Notes under the pieces: model-generated
The model's database searches: none
What the model was told of the DNA's origin: nothing
What the model saw: only the letters and a program-made list of their open reading frames with translations
Program-made: the position numbers and the translations under genes
DNA from: Chloroflexota bacterium
Lineage (GTDB): Bacteria > Chloroflexota > Anaerolineae > SpSt-600
NCBI GenBank assembly: GCA_011041825.1
Contig: DRAO01000117.1
Span: forward strand, 1 to 11,196
Direction of reading: 5' to 3'
DNA: 11,196 nt
Part shown: positions 1 to 6,353 of the stretch, piece by piece
Position numbering within the stretch: position 1 is the stretch's first letter
How the letters are laid out: each line of letters begins with the position of its first letter

Positions 1-65
1 CGAACCTGTGCTGATGCCTCCTTCCTGCGTCCTCTAGCGTAATAATACCGCAGTTGCTCTACCAT
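1..65 (-). CDS. rpsI: 30S ribosomal protein S9 (uS9), 5' end only
   Basis: Only the first 21 codons lie in the window; the gene runs off the left edge. The visible start reads MVEQLRYYYARGRRKEASAQ, and the aromatic run followed by GRRK is the usual N-terminus of S9, a protein of the small-subunit head whose C-terminal tail reaches the P-site tRNA. The ATG at 65-63 has a strong purine-rich Shine-Dalgarno (GGGAGG) just upstream. It follows rplM by about 70 nt, the standard L13-S9 gene pair. Identification rests on a short piece, but the motif and context agree. Confidence 0.93.
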   Translation of the reverse strand, partial: MVEQLRYYYARGRRKEASAQV

Positions 66-138
66 ATACCTCCCTCACCTCCCTAAAGTATGTTGCCCCG
101 GCACGAAGCCGAGGGGATTAAATTTCAACCCCGAAAAA
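66..138 (-). other. rplM-rpsI intergenic region with hairpin
   Basis: This 73-nt gap holds one clear hairpin. Plus-strand bases 96-102 pair with 108-115 around the loop ACGAA, giving 7 bp with one bulged base at 112. A competing four-base pairing (GGGG near 129-132 with CCCC at 113-116) is also possible. No U-run follows the hairpin in the transcribed direction, so it does not look like an intrinsic terminator. The hairpin closely resembles the one at 4122-4142. The rpsI ribosome binding site lies at its downstream end. Confidence 0.5.
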
Positions 139-573
139 TTAGATCTCAAGCTTCTTAGGCTTCTGGGCCTGGTGGGGATGCTCCTCACCGGCATAAACCT
201 TGAGCTTTTTAAACATCTTCCGACCGAGACGGTTTTTGGGAAGCATCCCCTTCACCGCCAATTCTATAACCCTTTCCGGATGCTCTGCCAGCATACGCTG
301 TAGAGGTATTTCCTTGAGTCCGCCCATATAGCCCGAGTGACGGTAATAGATTTTATCCGTCAGCTTCTTGCCAGTTACTTTGATCTTATCGGCGTTTATC
401 ACCACCACATAATCGCCACAATCTAGATGCGGGGTGTAAATGGGCTTATGCTTGCCCCGAAGGATTTTCGCAATTTCCGAGGCAAGGCGGCCCAAGGTCT
501 TCCCCTTGGCATCAATCAGGTACCACTCCCTCTTGATTTCCTCCGGCTTAGCCATATACGTTTTCACCTTCAC
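139..573 (-). CDS. rplM: 50S ribosomal protein L13 (uL13)
   Basis: L13 is an early-assembly protein of the large subunit. The 144-residue product matches the family length (about 142-150) and its landmarks: [18 protein letters not shown] near the N-terminus, then [34 protein letters not shown], the [15 protein letters not shown] block and an EHPHQAQKP tail. I place the start at GTG 573-571 because GGGGAGG sits 8 nt upstream; GTG 567-565 and ATG 555-553 are alternatives. The reading frame stays open upstream to about 771, but that stretch is hairpin sequence with no L13 similarity and should not be included. The gene is followed by rpsI. Confidence 0.96.
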   Translation of the reverse strand: MKVKTYMAKPEEIKREWYLIDAKGKTLGRLASEIAKILRGKHKPIYTPHLDCGDYVVVINADKIKVTGKKLTDKIYYRHSGYMGGLKEIPLQRMLAEHPERVIELAVKGMLPKNRLGRKMFKKLKVYAGEEHPHQAQKPKKLEI

Positions 574-816
574 TTCCCAAACCTCCCCATTGGTGTGTAT
601 CCAAAAGGCTTTTTTAACCTGCCTCAGGCAAAAGGGTAGCTCCACACTTAATCCTGGTCGCATAAAAAGTGGGATTTTGCCCCAAAAGGAGAGGTGTTTT
701 TGTGGGCAAGGGCTTCGCCGTTGCCCACAAAAACTCTCCCTCTTAATAAGGGGGGAATTTCGGGGGGACACCCCCCGTGCCCCCCGGCAGGGGGCTTCGC
801 CCCTTGCGCCCCCACT
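574..816 (-). repeat. truA-rplM intergenic hairpin array
   Basis: This 243-nt gap has no credible gene. It contains three strong inverted repeats in a row. Bases 696-709 match 721-734 perfectly over 14 bp, with an 11-nt loop that itself contains GCTTCGC. Bases 761-767 match 771-777 over 7 bp around ACA. Bases 787-795 match 799-807 with one mismatch around TTC, again containing GCTTCGC. A fourth short palindrome, TGCCTCAGGCA, sits at 620-630. None has a U-run in the transcribed direction, so none looks like an intrinsic terminator. The arrangement suggests dispersed palindromic repeats or a small non-autonomous mobile element. The rplM ribosome binding site is at its downstream edge. Confidence 0.6.
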
Positions 817-1563
817 TTATGTATAATTAACCTTAACCAAACACAACCCTTGTGCAGGCACTGCCGGACCCGAAAGGTTTATATCCCGGGCCTCAAGGAT
901 GGCCTTCACATCCCCGGGAGATAGCTTGCCCGTTCCCACCCGCAGTAAAGTGCCCACGATAAGGCGCACCATCCGCCTCAGGAAAGCATTAGCCACAATG
1001 TCAAAGTGCAGGAAATCCCCTTCCCGCCGCCACTCCGCCCGATAAACCTCACGGACGGTGTTCTCGCCCTGAGGAGGCATCCCGAAGGAAGCGAAATCGT
1101 GCTGCCCAACGAGGAAGGATGCTGCCTCGTTCATAGCTTCCATATCTAAAGGTTCGGCAAAATGATAAGCAAATCGCCCCCTCAGCGGCGAGCGCCAAGG
1201 CGTGTTTAAAATCGTGTACCGATATTCCCGGCTTACGGCACTGAATCTAGGGTGGAAATCCTCCGATGCCGGGGTTAACTCCTTCACCACTATGTCCTCA
1301 GGCAGCAGGGCATTCAACCCCCGGTGCAATTCCTCCAACGGATGCTTCCATTCGACCCTGAAAGCTATAACCTGCCCCAGCGAATGGACGCCGGCATCAG
1401 TCCGCCCTGCAGCTTTTATCCTCACCTTGAGCCCTGTAAGCCGGGCTAAAGCCTTCTCAATCTCCTCTTGAATGGTCGGCCCTTCGGGTTGATATTGGAA
1501 CCCCCGGTAATCGGTCCCATCATATTCCACCACCGCCTTAAGGTAAAGGGCCGACCCTCCCAT
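817..1563 (-). CDS. truA: tRNA pseudouridine(38-40) synthase TruA
   Basis: TruA converts uridines 38, 39 and 40 in the anticodon stem-loop of many tRNAs to pseudouridine. The 248-residue product has the family length. The catalytic motif GRTDAGVH is present, with the nucleophilic aspartate at residue 56. Other TruA blocks are EYDGTDYRGFQ at the N-terminus, RFSAVSREYRY, the HDFASF segment, ANAFLRRMVRLIVGTLL, and the C-terminal PAVPAQGLCLVKV block. I choose ATG 1563-1561, one base after the rplQ stop, because the protein then begins as in other TruA proteins; a longer frame back to 1602 lies inside rplQ and has no support. Tight spacing to rplQ suggests translational coupling. Confidence 0.95.
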   Translation of the reverse strand: MGGSALYLKAVVEYDGTDYRGFQYQPEGPTIQEEIEKALARLTGLKVRIKAAGRTDAGVHSLGQVIAFRVEWKHPLEELHRGLNALLPEDIVVKELTPASEDFHPRFSAVSREYRYTILNTPWRSPLRGRFAYHFAEPLDMEAMNEAASFLVGQHDFASFGMPPQGENTVREVYRAEWRREGDFLHFDIVANAFLRRMVRLIVGTLLRVGTGKLSPGDVKAILEARDINLSGPAVPAQGLCLVKVNYT

Positions 1564-1564
1564 C

Positions 1565-1918
1565 TCATTCCACCAGCTCCAAAATAGCCATCTCCGCCCC
1601 ATCGCCCTGGCGACGCCCCAGCTTCAGGATGCGGGTGTAGCCGCCTGGCCTGTCCTTATAGCGGGGCGCAATCTCGTGGAAGAGCTTCTTAGCCACCTCT
1701 TTGTCCAAGATGTAAGCGGCGGTAAGGCGGCGAGAATGGAGGTCGCCTCTGCGGGCGATGGTTATGAGCTTTTCGGCCACAGGCCGCACTGCCTTGGCCT
1801 TGGCCAACGTGGTTTCTATCCGTTCGTGTTCGAATAGAGCCGTCACCAAGTTACGGTATAGGGCCTTGCGATGGGCTTTATTCCTATCAAGCTTCTTCTT
1901 CGCTACCCTGTGTCTCAT
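1565..1918 (-). CDS. rplQ: 50S ribosomal protein L17 (bL17)
   Basis: L17 is a large-subunit protein found only in bacteria and organelles, located near the exit of the peptide tunnel. The 117-residue product is typical in length and shows [39 protein letters not shown], a central RRGD block and the C-terminal [20 protein letters not shown]. The ATG at 1918-1916 lies inside the end of rpoA, giving a 32-nt out-of-frame overlap, and AGGAAGGGG upstream can serve as ribosome binding site. In the overlap the bases that encode KKK here encode EEE in rpoA. The gene ends one base before truA. Confidence 0.97.
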   Translation of the reverse strand: MRHRVAKKKLDRNKAHRKALYRNLVTALFEHERIETTLAKAKAVRPVAEKLITIARRGDLHSRRLTAAYILDKEVAKKLFHEIAPRYKDRPGGYTRILKLGRRQGDGAEMAILELVE

Positions 1919-2882
1919 CTTCCCCTTCCTGTGCTTTCTTAAAATCTTTCCAGGATTCCGGCAGGAGGTCCTTCTCCTTCAGAATTTCCACGAGTTCAAC
2001 GAGCGATTTCTCGCCAAAGTTGCGGATGGCCATCATCGCATCCTTTCCTTCTTCCATCTTCTCCAGAAGCTCTCCAACCTTGTTGATGCCCGCCCGACGT
2101 AAGGCATTGTAAATCCTGGTGCTCAGGCCCAGTTCGTCAATGGACATCTCGTATATCTGCCTGGGCACTTCTTCCTCAGGCTTCTCCTCTTCCTCAATCT
2201 TCGGCACCTCAGCGAAATCCGTTAACAGGGAGAAATTGCGCACCAGGATTCCAGCCGCAGTCTTAAGGGCCTCCTCAGGCCGAATGGTGCCATCGGTCCA
2301 TATCTCCAAAATCAGGCGGTCATAATTGGTCAATTGCCCCACACGTGCACTTTCAACCCGGTAGTTGACCTTACGCACAGGGTTGAAGATGGCATCTATG
2401 GGAATTTCACCGACAGGGAGTTTGCCCCGTTCCTCGGCAGGTGAATAACCCTTACCCCTCTGCACAGTCATCTCGATTTCTATGTTAACATCATCGGAAT
2501 CGGCTGTGAGGAGGTACTGCTCTGGATTGACGATTTCGACGTTCTCGGGACACTCCAGGTCTCCGGCAGTCACTTCACCCGCCTTGGTGATTTCCACCCT
2601 TAACCGGGCCGAATCATCCCCGTAGAGCTTCGGCCTTATCTTCTTGATGTTGAGGATTAACTCCAGCATCGTTTCTTTAACGTTAGGGATGGGGGCAAAC
2701 TCGTGGTAAATGCCACTGACCCGGACAGAAGTGACGGCTGCCCCCGGGATGGAAGAGAGCAGCACCCTTCGCAGGGCATGCCCTACGGTGATCCCGAACC
2801 CTCTTTCCAAGGGGCCTATGATGAATTTAGCGTAATTACGAGCCTCGGCCAAGTATTCTATCTTGGGTAAAATCTCCTCCAA
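1887..2882 (-). CDS. rpoA: DNA-directed RNA polymerase subunit alpha
   Basis: The alpha subunit dimerises to scaffold RNA polymerase assembly, and its C-terminal domain contacts UP elements and activators. The 331-residue product has both domains. The N-terminal domain (about 1-225) includes [20 protein letters not shown] and the VNYRVE and [12 protein letters not shown] blocks. An acidic linker covers about 228-240. The C-terminal domain covers about 247-307, with R256 in the DNA-contact position and the NFGEKSL helix-hairpin segment at 289-295. An acidic tail follows. The start is TTG 2882-2880, preceded closely by AGGAGGGG. The last 32 nt overlap rplQ. Confidence 0.97.
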   Translation of the reverse strand: MEEILPKIEYLAEARNYAKFIIGPLERGFGITVGHALRRVLLSSIPGAAVTSVRVSGIYHEFAPIPNVKETMLELILNIKKIRPKLYGDDSARLRVEITKAGEVTAGDLECPENVEIVNPEQYLLTADSDDVNIEIEMTVQRGKGYSPAEERGKLPVGEIPIDAIFNPVRKVNYRVESARVGQLTNYDRLILEIWTDGTIRPEEALKTAAGILVRNFSLLTDFAEVPKIEEEEKPEEEVPRQIYEMSIDELGLSTRIYNALRRAGINKVGELLEKMEEGKDAMMAIRNFGEKSLVELVEILKEKDLLPESWKDFKKAQEGEDETQGSEEEA

Positions 2883-2992
2883 CTCCTCCCCTCCTAATTT
2901 AACCCCTTAGTTTTGTCATTTTTTGAGGGCAACCTGATTGATTAGGTTATCCCATCTAGGATGATTTTCCGCACGTTTCGTTGCCAAATGCA
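2883..2992 (-). other. rpsD-rpoA intergenic leader with alternative pairings
   Basis: This 110-nt gap is long for the alpha operon. In the transcript, GGCAAC (2985-2980) can pair with GTTGCC (2933-2928), closing a roughly 58-nt loop. The same downstream strand can instead form a local hairpin, AACCT (2948-2944) with AGGTT (2935-2931). The two pairings exclude each other. No clear sigma-70-type promoter or terminator is visible. S4 autoregulates translation of alpha-operon genes in some bacteria, so a regulatory leader is possible, but the sequence alone does not show it. Confidence 0.3.
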
Positions 2993-3628
2993 TCACCTGG
3001 AGTAGAATTCCACGACAAGTTGCTCCTGCACAGGCACATCAGTTATATCCTCTCGCCTGGGTAATTCCAGCACACGTCCGCTCATCGTCATCGGGTCCAA
3101 GCTCAACCAGGGAGGAACGCTAACTTGCTCCATCTCCTCAGCAAGCTTCTTGAAATAGGCTTTCTCCTTGCTCTCGTCCCTAACGGCTATGACATCTCCA
3201 GGCTTCACCAGATAAGAAGGTATGTTAACCTTGCGGCCATTAACGGTAAAATGGCCGTGTCGCACAAGCTGACGGGCTTGAGCCCGGGATGAGGCAAAGC
3301 CCAGGCGGTAAACGACGTTGTCAAGGCGCCTCTCTAACAGCGTCAGTAATACTTGCCCCGTCATACCCTTGCTGCGGGTAGCCATATCGAAATACCGCCT
3401 GAACTGGCGCTCCATAACCCCGTAAATGCGGCGGAGCTTCTGCTTCTCCCTCAGCCGGATGCCGTAATCGGAAGGTTTAGCCCGCCGCCTTTCCGGCCCG
3501 TGCATCCCGGGCGGATAAGGGCGCCTCTCCATCGCACATTTAGAAGTATAGCAACGCTCACCTTTTAGGAACAGCTTTATCCCTTCTCTCCTGCACAACC
3601 TGCAAACTGGACCAGTATATCTGGCCAT
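2993..3628 (-). CDS. rpsD: 30S ribosomal protein S4 (uS4), zinc-binding form
   Basis: S4 nucleates small-subunit assembly by binding 16S rRNA and is a translational repressor in several bacteria. The 211-residue product has [16 protein letters not shown] at the N-terminus with four cysteines (C9, C12, C26, C31), the zinc-site form of S4. The conserved [20 protein letters not shown] and [24 protein letters not shown] blocks follow, and the latter belongs to the S4 RNA-binding domain together with the [21 protein letters not shown] segment. The C-terminus (QLVVEFYSR) is typical. ATG 3628-3626 has GGGAGG four bases upstream. It starts about 20 nt after rpsK ends. Confidence 0.97.
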   Translation of the reverse strand: MARYTGPVCRLCRREGIKLFLKGERCYTSKCAMERRPYPPGMHGPERRRAKPSDYGIRLREKQKLRRIYGVMERQFRRYFDMATRSKGMTGQVLLTLLERRLDNVVYRLGFASSRAQARQLVRHGHFTVNGRKVNIPSYLVKPGDVIAVRDESKEKAYFKKLAEEMEQVSVPPWLSLDPMTMSGRVLELPRREDITDVPVQEQLVVEFYSR

Positions 3629-3648
3629 AATCCCTCCCGTTTTTGAAT

Positions 3649-4041
3649 TTATACTCTCCGCTTCTTAGGCGGACGGCAACCATTATGCGGAATAGGGGTG
3701 ACGTCCGTTATAGAGCGAACCTTAAGCCCTACTGTTTGGAAGGCCCGGATGGCGGCCTCACGCCCTGGGCCAGGGCCTTTCACAAACACGTCCAGCTCCC
3801 GAACTCCCAGTTGTTTGGCTTGCTCGGCCACCTTCTGAGCAGCTAACTGGGCAGCATAAGGGGTGCTCTTCTTAGAGCCTCTAAACCCAACTGTACCAGC
3901 GCTGCCCCACAGGATGGTGTCGCCCTTTTGATCGGTAATGGTGATGATAGTATTATTGAAGGTGGCCTGGACGTGTGCCTGAGCAACGGGCACTATTTTC
4001 TTCTCCTTCTTCCTCCTTCGCCTATGCTTTCTCCTCGCCAT
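3649..4041 (-). CDS. rpsK: 30S ribosomal protein S11 (uS11)
   Basis: S11 sits on the platform of the small subunit near the E-site and contacts the mRNA path. The 130-residue product is of family length. It has a very basic N-terminus, then [37 protein letters not shown], the [15 protein letters not shown] motif and the C-terminal [18 protein letters not shown], all hallmarks of S11. ATG 4041-4039 is preceded by GAGGAGG. The gene is normally almost contiguous with rpsM, but here it is separated from it by 284 nt of structured sequence. Confidence 0.98.
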   Translation of the reverse strand: MARRKHRRRRKKEKKIVPVAQAHVQATFNNTIITITDQKGDTILWGSAGTVGFRGSKKSTPYAAQLAAQKVAEQAKQLGVRELDVFVKGPGPGREAAIRAFQTVGLKVRSITDVTPIPHNGCRPPKKRRV

Positions 4042-4325
4042 ACTTCCTCCTCAGCAATTTCCCCCGCCAGCTACTAAAATTTTCGCAGACAAACCGGCGG
4101 GCTGGTTTTCTCCCTGGTCATCCCCCGGCATAAAGCCAGGGGTTTTTCCCTTCCCTGATGCCGCCAACGTTGCGTTGGCAGAAGGCTAACCTCCCAAGGC
4201 TTTTCCCCCACCCGGCACACGAGGTGCTGCCCAAGAGGCTTCCTGATGCTCCCCTGCCCCCTAGGGCAGGGGTATCAGGATGCCGCCGACCTCGTGTTCA
4301 GGGCAAAAGTCGGGTGGCCAGATTT
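4042..4325 (-). ncRNA. Structured insert between rpsM and rpsK (candidate ncRNA or IS605/OMEGA-type remnant)
   Basis: This 284-nt gap has no credible gene but folds strongly. Paired segments (plus-strand coordinates) are: 4208-4214 with 4311-4317 (7 bp); nested inside it 4217-4225 with 4289-4297 (9 bp); inside that 4242-4247 with 4274-4279 (6 bp) capped by 4251-4259 with 4264-4272 (9 bp); then 4163-4169 with 4173-4179 (7 bp, loop TTG), flanked by 4149-4153 with 4181-4185; then 4122-4129 with 4135-4142 (8 bp, loop ATAAA); and 4063-4068 with 4096-4101. One pair of the 4122-4142 hairpin is G-U only in the minus-strand RNA, which favours that strand. From memory, the compact CCCC-T-GGCTTTA hairpin followed by GATGA resembles ends of IS200/IS605-family elements and OMEGA (HEARO or TnpB-type) RNAs; I could not test this. 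Function is unknown. Confidence 0.45.
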
Positions 4326-4715
4326 TTACTTCTTCTTCGCTCCTCGCCTGCGGCCACGACCTGCCACAGTCTTGCGTGGCCCTCGCTTGGTGCGGGCATT
4401 GGTCCTGGTCCGCTGACCCCGTACAGGAAGATTGCGCTTGTGGCGGATGCCCCTGTAACAGCCGATGTCTATAAGGCGCTTTATGTTCATCGCCACTTCC
4501 CGACGGAGGTCACCCTCCACCTTCAAGTTTCGGTCAATGTAGTCCCTGATCTTGGAGATTTCCTCCTCGGTAAGGTCACGGACTTTGGTGTTAGGGTTTA
4601 CCCCGGTCTCCAAGAGTATCCTCTGGCTGGTGGAGCGACCAATGCCATAGATATACGTGAGGGCTATCTCCACCCGCTTATCCCTGGGCAGGTCAACTCC
4701 TGCTATACGAGCCAT
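4326..4715 (-). CDS. rpsM: 30S ribosomal protein S13 (uS13)
   Basis: S13 lies in the small-subunit head, bridges to the large subunit and contacts P-site tRNA through its C-terminal tail. The 129-residue product shows [21 protein letters not shown], the YGIGRS turn, a helix-rich middle, the conserved [21 protein letters not shown] block and the basic tail with [19 protein letters not shown] 4715-4713 has AGGAGGT about 9 nt upstream, overlapping the rpmJ stop region. The usual next gene, rpsK, is displaced by a 284-nt structured insert starting right after the stop codon. Confidence 0.98.
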   Translation of the reverse strand: MARIAGVDLPRDKRVEIALTYIYGIGRSTSQRILLETGVNPNTKVRDLTEEEISKIRDYIDRNLKVEGDLRREVAMNIKRLIDIGCYRGIRHKRNLPVRGQRTRTNARTKRGPRKTVAGRGRRRGAKKK

Positions 4716-4728
4716 AATCCGTTACCTC

Positions 4729-4845
4729 CTATTTCCCTTGCCTCTGCTTATGCCTGGGGTTTTCACAGATAACCCGCACTACCCCCCGTCGCCTTATGAT
4801 TTTGCACTTATCACAACGACGCTTAACCGAAGGTCGCACTTTCAT
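4729..4845 (-). CDS. rpmJ: 50S ribosomal protein L36 (bL36), zinc-binding form
   Basis: L36 is the smallest large-subunit protein and binds 23S rRNA with a zinc ribbon. The 38-residue product begins [19 protein letters not shown] and has the complete C-C-C-H zinc site (C11, C14, C27, H32), so it is the zinc-containing paralogue. ATG 4845-4843 has AGGAGG six bases upstream, placed directly after the map stop codon. It ends 13 nt before rpsM. Because it is so short it is easily missed by length cut-offs. infA, often the preceding gene, is not present. Confidence 0.98.
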   Translation of the reverse strand: MKVRPSVKRRCDKCKIIRRRGVVRVICENPRHKQRQGK

Positions 4846-4857
4846 CGCTATCCTCCT

Positions 4858-5607
4858 TCACAATTTTGTCAAAATCTCCGCTTCGCCATCGGTCACGGCC
4901 ACGGTATGTTCAAAGTGAGCCGCAAGAGCCCCATCCTTGGTGACCACCGTCCACCCATCTTTGAGCACCTTTACCTCCCCTGAGCCCTTTGTGACCATCG
5001 GCTCCAGGGCGAAAGTCATCCCTGGCTTCAGCACAACCCCTTTATGAGGTTGACCGAAATTGGGCACCTGGGGCTCCTCATGCATCTGCCTCCCTATCCC
5101 GTGGCCCGTGTATTCCCGAACCACGTTATATCCCCGGCTTTCCGCATAACTCTGTATAGCCCAGCTCACATCACCAAGTCGATTCCCGGCCCTTGCAGCG
5201 GCTATCCCTGCCTTTAAAGCCCCCTTTGTCACCTCAATCAACCATCGGGCCTCATCGCTTATCTCACCCACGCCTACCGTTATGGCAGCATCACCGTGAT
5301 AGCCCCGGTAAATCACCCCCACATCTATGCTTACGATGTCGCCTTCCCTAAGGATGCGGCCTTTCCTCGGAATTCCGTGAACCACTTCCCGGTTAACGCA
5401 AACGCATATCGCTCCAGGATAACCTCTGTATCCTTTGAAGGACGGTATTGCCTTGTGTTTACGGATGATTTCGACTGCCCACCCTTCCAATTGGGCAGTG
5501 CTTATCCCTGGCTTAATGCGCTCGGCTAAAGCTGCGAGGGTTATGGCCACAATCCGGCCTGCTTCCCTCATCAGCTTCAGCTCCCGTGGAGACTTGAGCA
5601 CTATCAT
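4858..5607 (-). CDS. map: Methionine aminopeptidase, type I
   Basis: This cytosolic metalloenzyme removes the initiator methionine from nascent proteins after deformylation. The 249-residue product has the length and full active site of type I bacterial enzymes: metal ligands D95 (in SIDVG), D106 (YHGDAA), H169 (GHGIG), E202 (ALEPM) and E233 (FEHT), plus the substrate-contacting H77 (REVVHGIP). There is no N-terminal zinc-finger extension and no type II insert. ATG 5607-5605 is one base after the adk stop, with GAAGG upstream, so translation is probably coupled. It is followed after 12 nt by rpmJ. Confidence 0.98.
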   Translation of the reverse strand: MIVLKSPRELKLMREAGRIVAITLAALAERIKPGISTAQLEGWAVEIIRKHKAIPSFKGYRGYPGAICVCVNREVVHGIPRKGRILREGDIVSIDVGVIYRGYHGDAAITVGVGEISDEARWLIEVTKGALKAGIAAARAGNRLGDVSWAIQSYAESRGYNVVREYTGHGIGRQMHEEPQVPNFGQPHKGVVLKPGMTFALEPMVTKGSGEVKVLKDGWTVVTKDGALAAHFEHTVAVTDGEAEILTKL

Positions 5608-5608
5608 T

Positions 5609-6292
5609 TTAACCTTCTGAGCTTTCGGCCCCCGGAGTCACTTCCTGGATGACAGCCATCAATTCCTGGTGAACCTCCGGGATGCTCTTCTCGCCATCTA
5701 CCTCCCGCAGCAAGCCCTTCTCCCGGTAATAATTGAGGAGAGGCATTGTCTGCTGGAAGTAGACTTCCAACCGATGGCGAGCAGTCCCTGGCTTATCATC
5801 TTCCCGCTGGTAAAGTTCACCGCCACATAGGTCGCACTTCTTATCATCCTTCGGCGGTTTGTACACCATATGGTAAACAGCCTGACAGCGGCGACAAATC
5901 CAACGTCCCGAAAGCCGCTCCAGGAGCTTTTCCATCGAAACCTTTATGTAAGGCACCACAGCTATGGCTTTCCCTTCCCGGGCCAGAGCTTCCTCAAAGG
6001 CCTCCGCCTGGTAAACAGTGCGGGGAAATCCATCGAGGATGGCCCCTTTCTGACAATCGGGCTGGGCCAAGCGCTCCATCACCATATCCACGATTACCTC
6101 ATCGGGCACGAGTTCCCCTTTATCCATATAACGTTTGGCCAGGAGCCCCAAAGAGGTGCCCCGGGCTACGGCCTCCCGAAGCATATCCCCGGTGGAGATA
6201 TGGGGGATGCCCAGGGCTTCCACCAGCATAGCTGCCTGTGTGCCTTTCCCCGCTCCAGGAGCTCCTATGAGCACAATGTAGGTGGGTTTCAC
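5609..6292 (-). CDS. adk: Adenylate kinase
   Basis: Adenylate kinase interconverts ATP plus AMP and two ADP, holding the adenylate pool in balance. The 227-residue product has the P-loop GAPGAGKGT (residues 10-18), the AMP-binding segment STGDMLR, the DGFPRT motif (87-92) and a long LID domain with four cysteines (C133, C136, C153, C156), the zinc-LID form common in Gram-positive bacteria and thermophiles. I choose GTG 6292-6290 because GGAGAGG lies 7 nt upstream and residue 2 onward matches the family; the frame extends to a GTG at 6337-6335 adding 15 unsupported residues. It follows secY and precedes map. Confidence 0.97.
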   Translation of the reverse strand: MKPTYIVLIGAPGAGKGTQAAMLVEALGIPHISTGDMLREAVARGTSLGLLAKRYMDKGELVPDEVIVDMVMERLAQPDCQKGAILDGFPRTVYQAEAFEEALAREGKAIAVVPYIKVSMEKLLERLSGRWICRRCQAVYHMVYKPPKDDKKCDLCGGELYQREDDKPGTARHRLEVYFQQTMPLLNYYREKGLLREVDGEKSIPEVHQELMAVIQEVTPGAESSEG

Positions 6293-6353
6293 GGGTGTAC
6301 CTCTCCATAGGATTTCAGGATTTCGCTTCCCTGCCACCTAGAGACCATTGCCG

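Noticed and set aside
113..132. Single CRISPR-like repeat, because of an ATTAAATTTCAAC-type segment
   Set aside because: Only one copy is present, with no spacer-repeat periodicity and no cas genes.
574..640. Sigma-70-type promoter upstream of rplM
   Set aside because: A TTGCCT element exists but no -10 box falls at an acceptable distance, so I do not call it.
696..734. 14-bp hairpin as a terminator for truA
   Set aside because: In the transcribed direction the stem is followed by ACACCTCTCC with no U-tract.
4158..4772. Long plus-strand open frame of about 204 codons across the rpsM region
   Set aside because: It runs antisense through rpsM and the structured gap, has no recognisable domain and no convincing ribosome site; it is a by-product of GC-rich coding sequence on the other strand.
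6293..6337. Fifteen-residue N-terminal extension of adenylate kinase from GTG 6337
   Set aside because: It has no family similarity, while GTG 6292 has a well-placed Shine-Dalgarno and gives the standard N-terminus.
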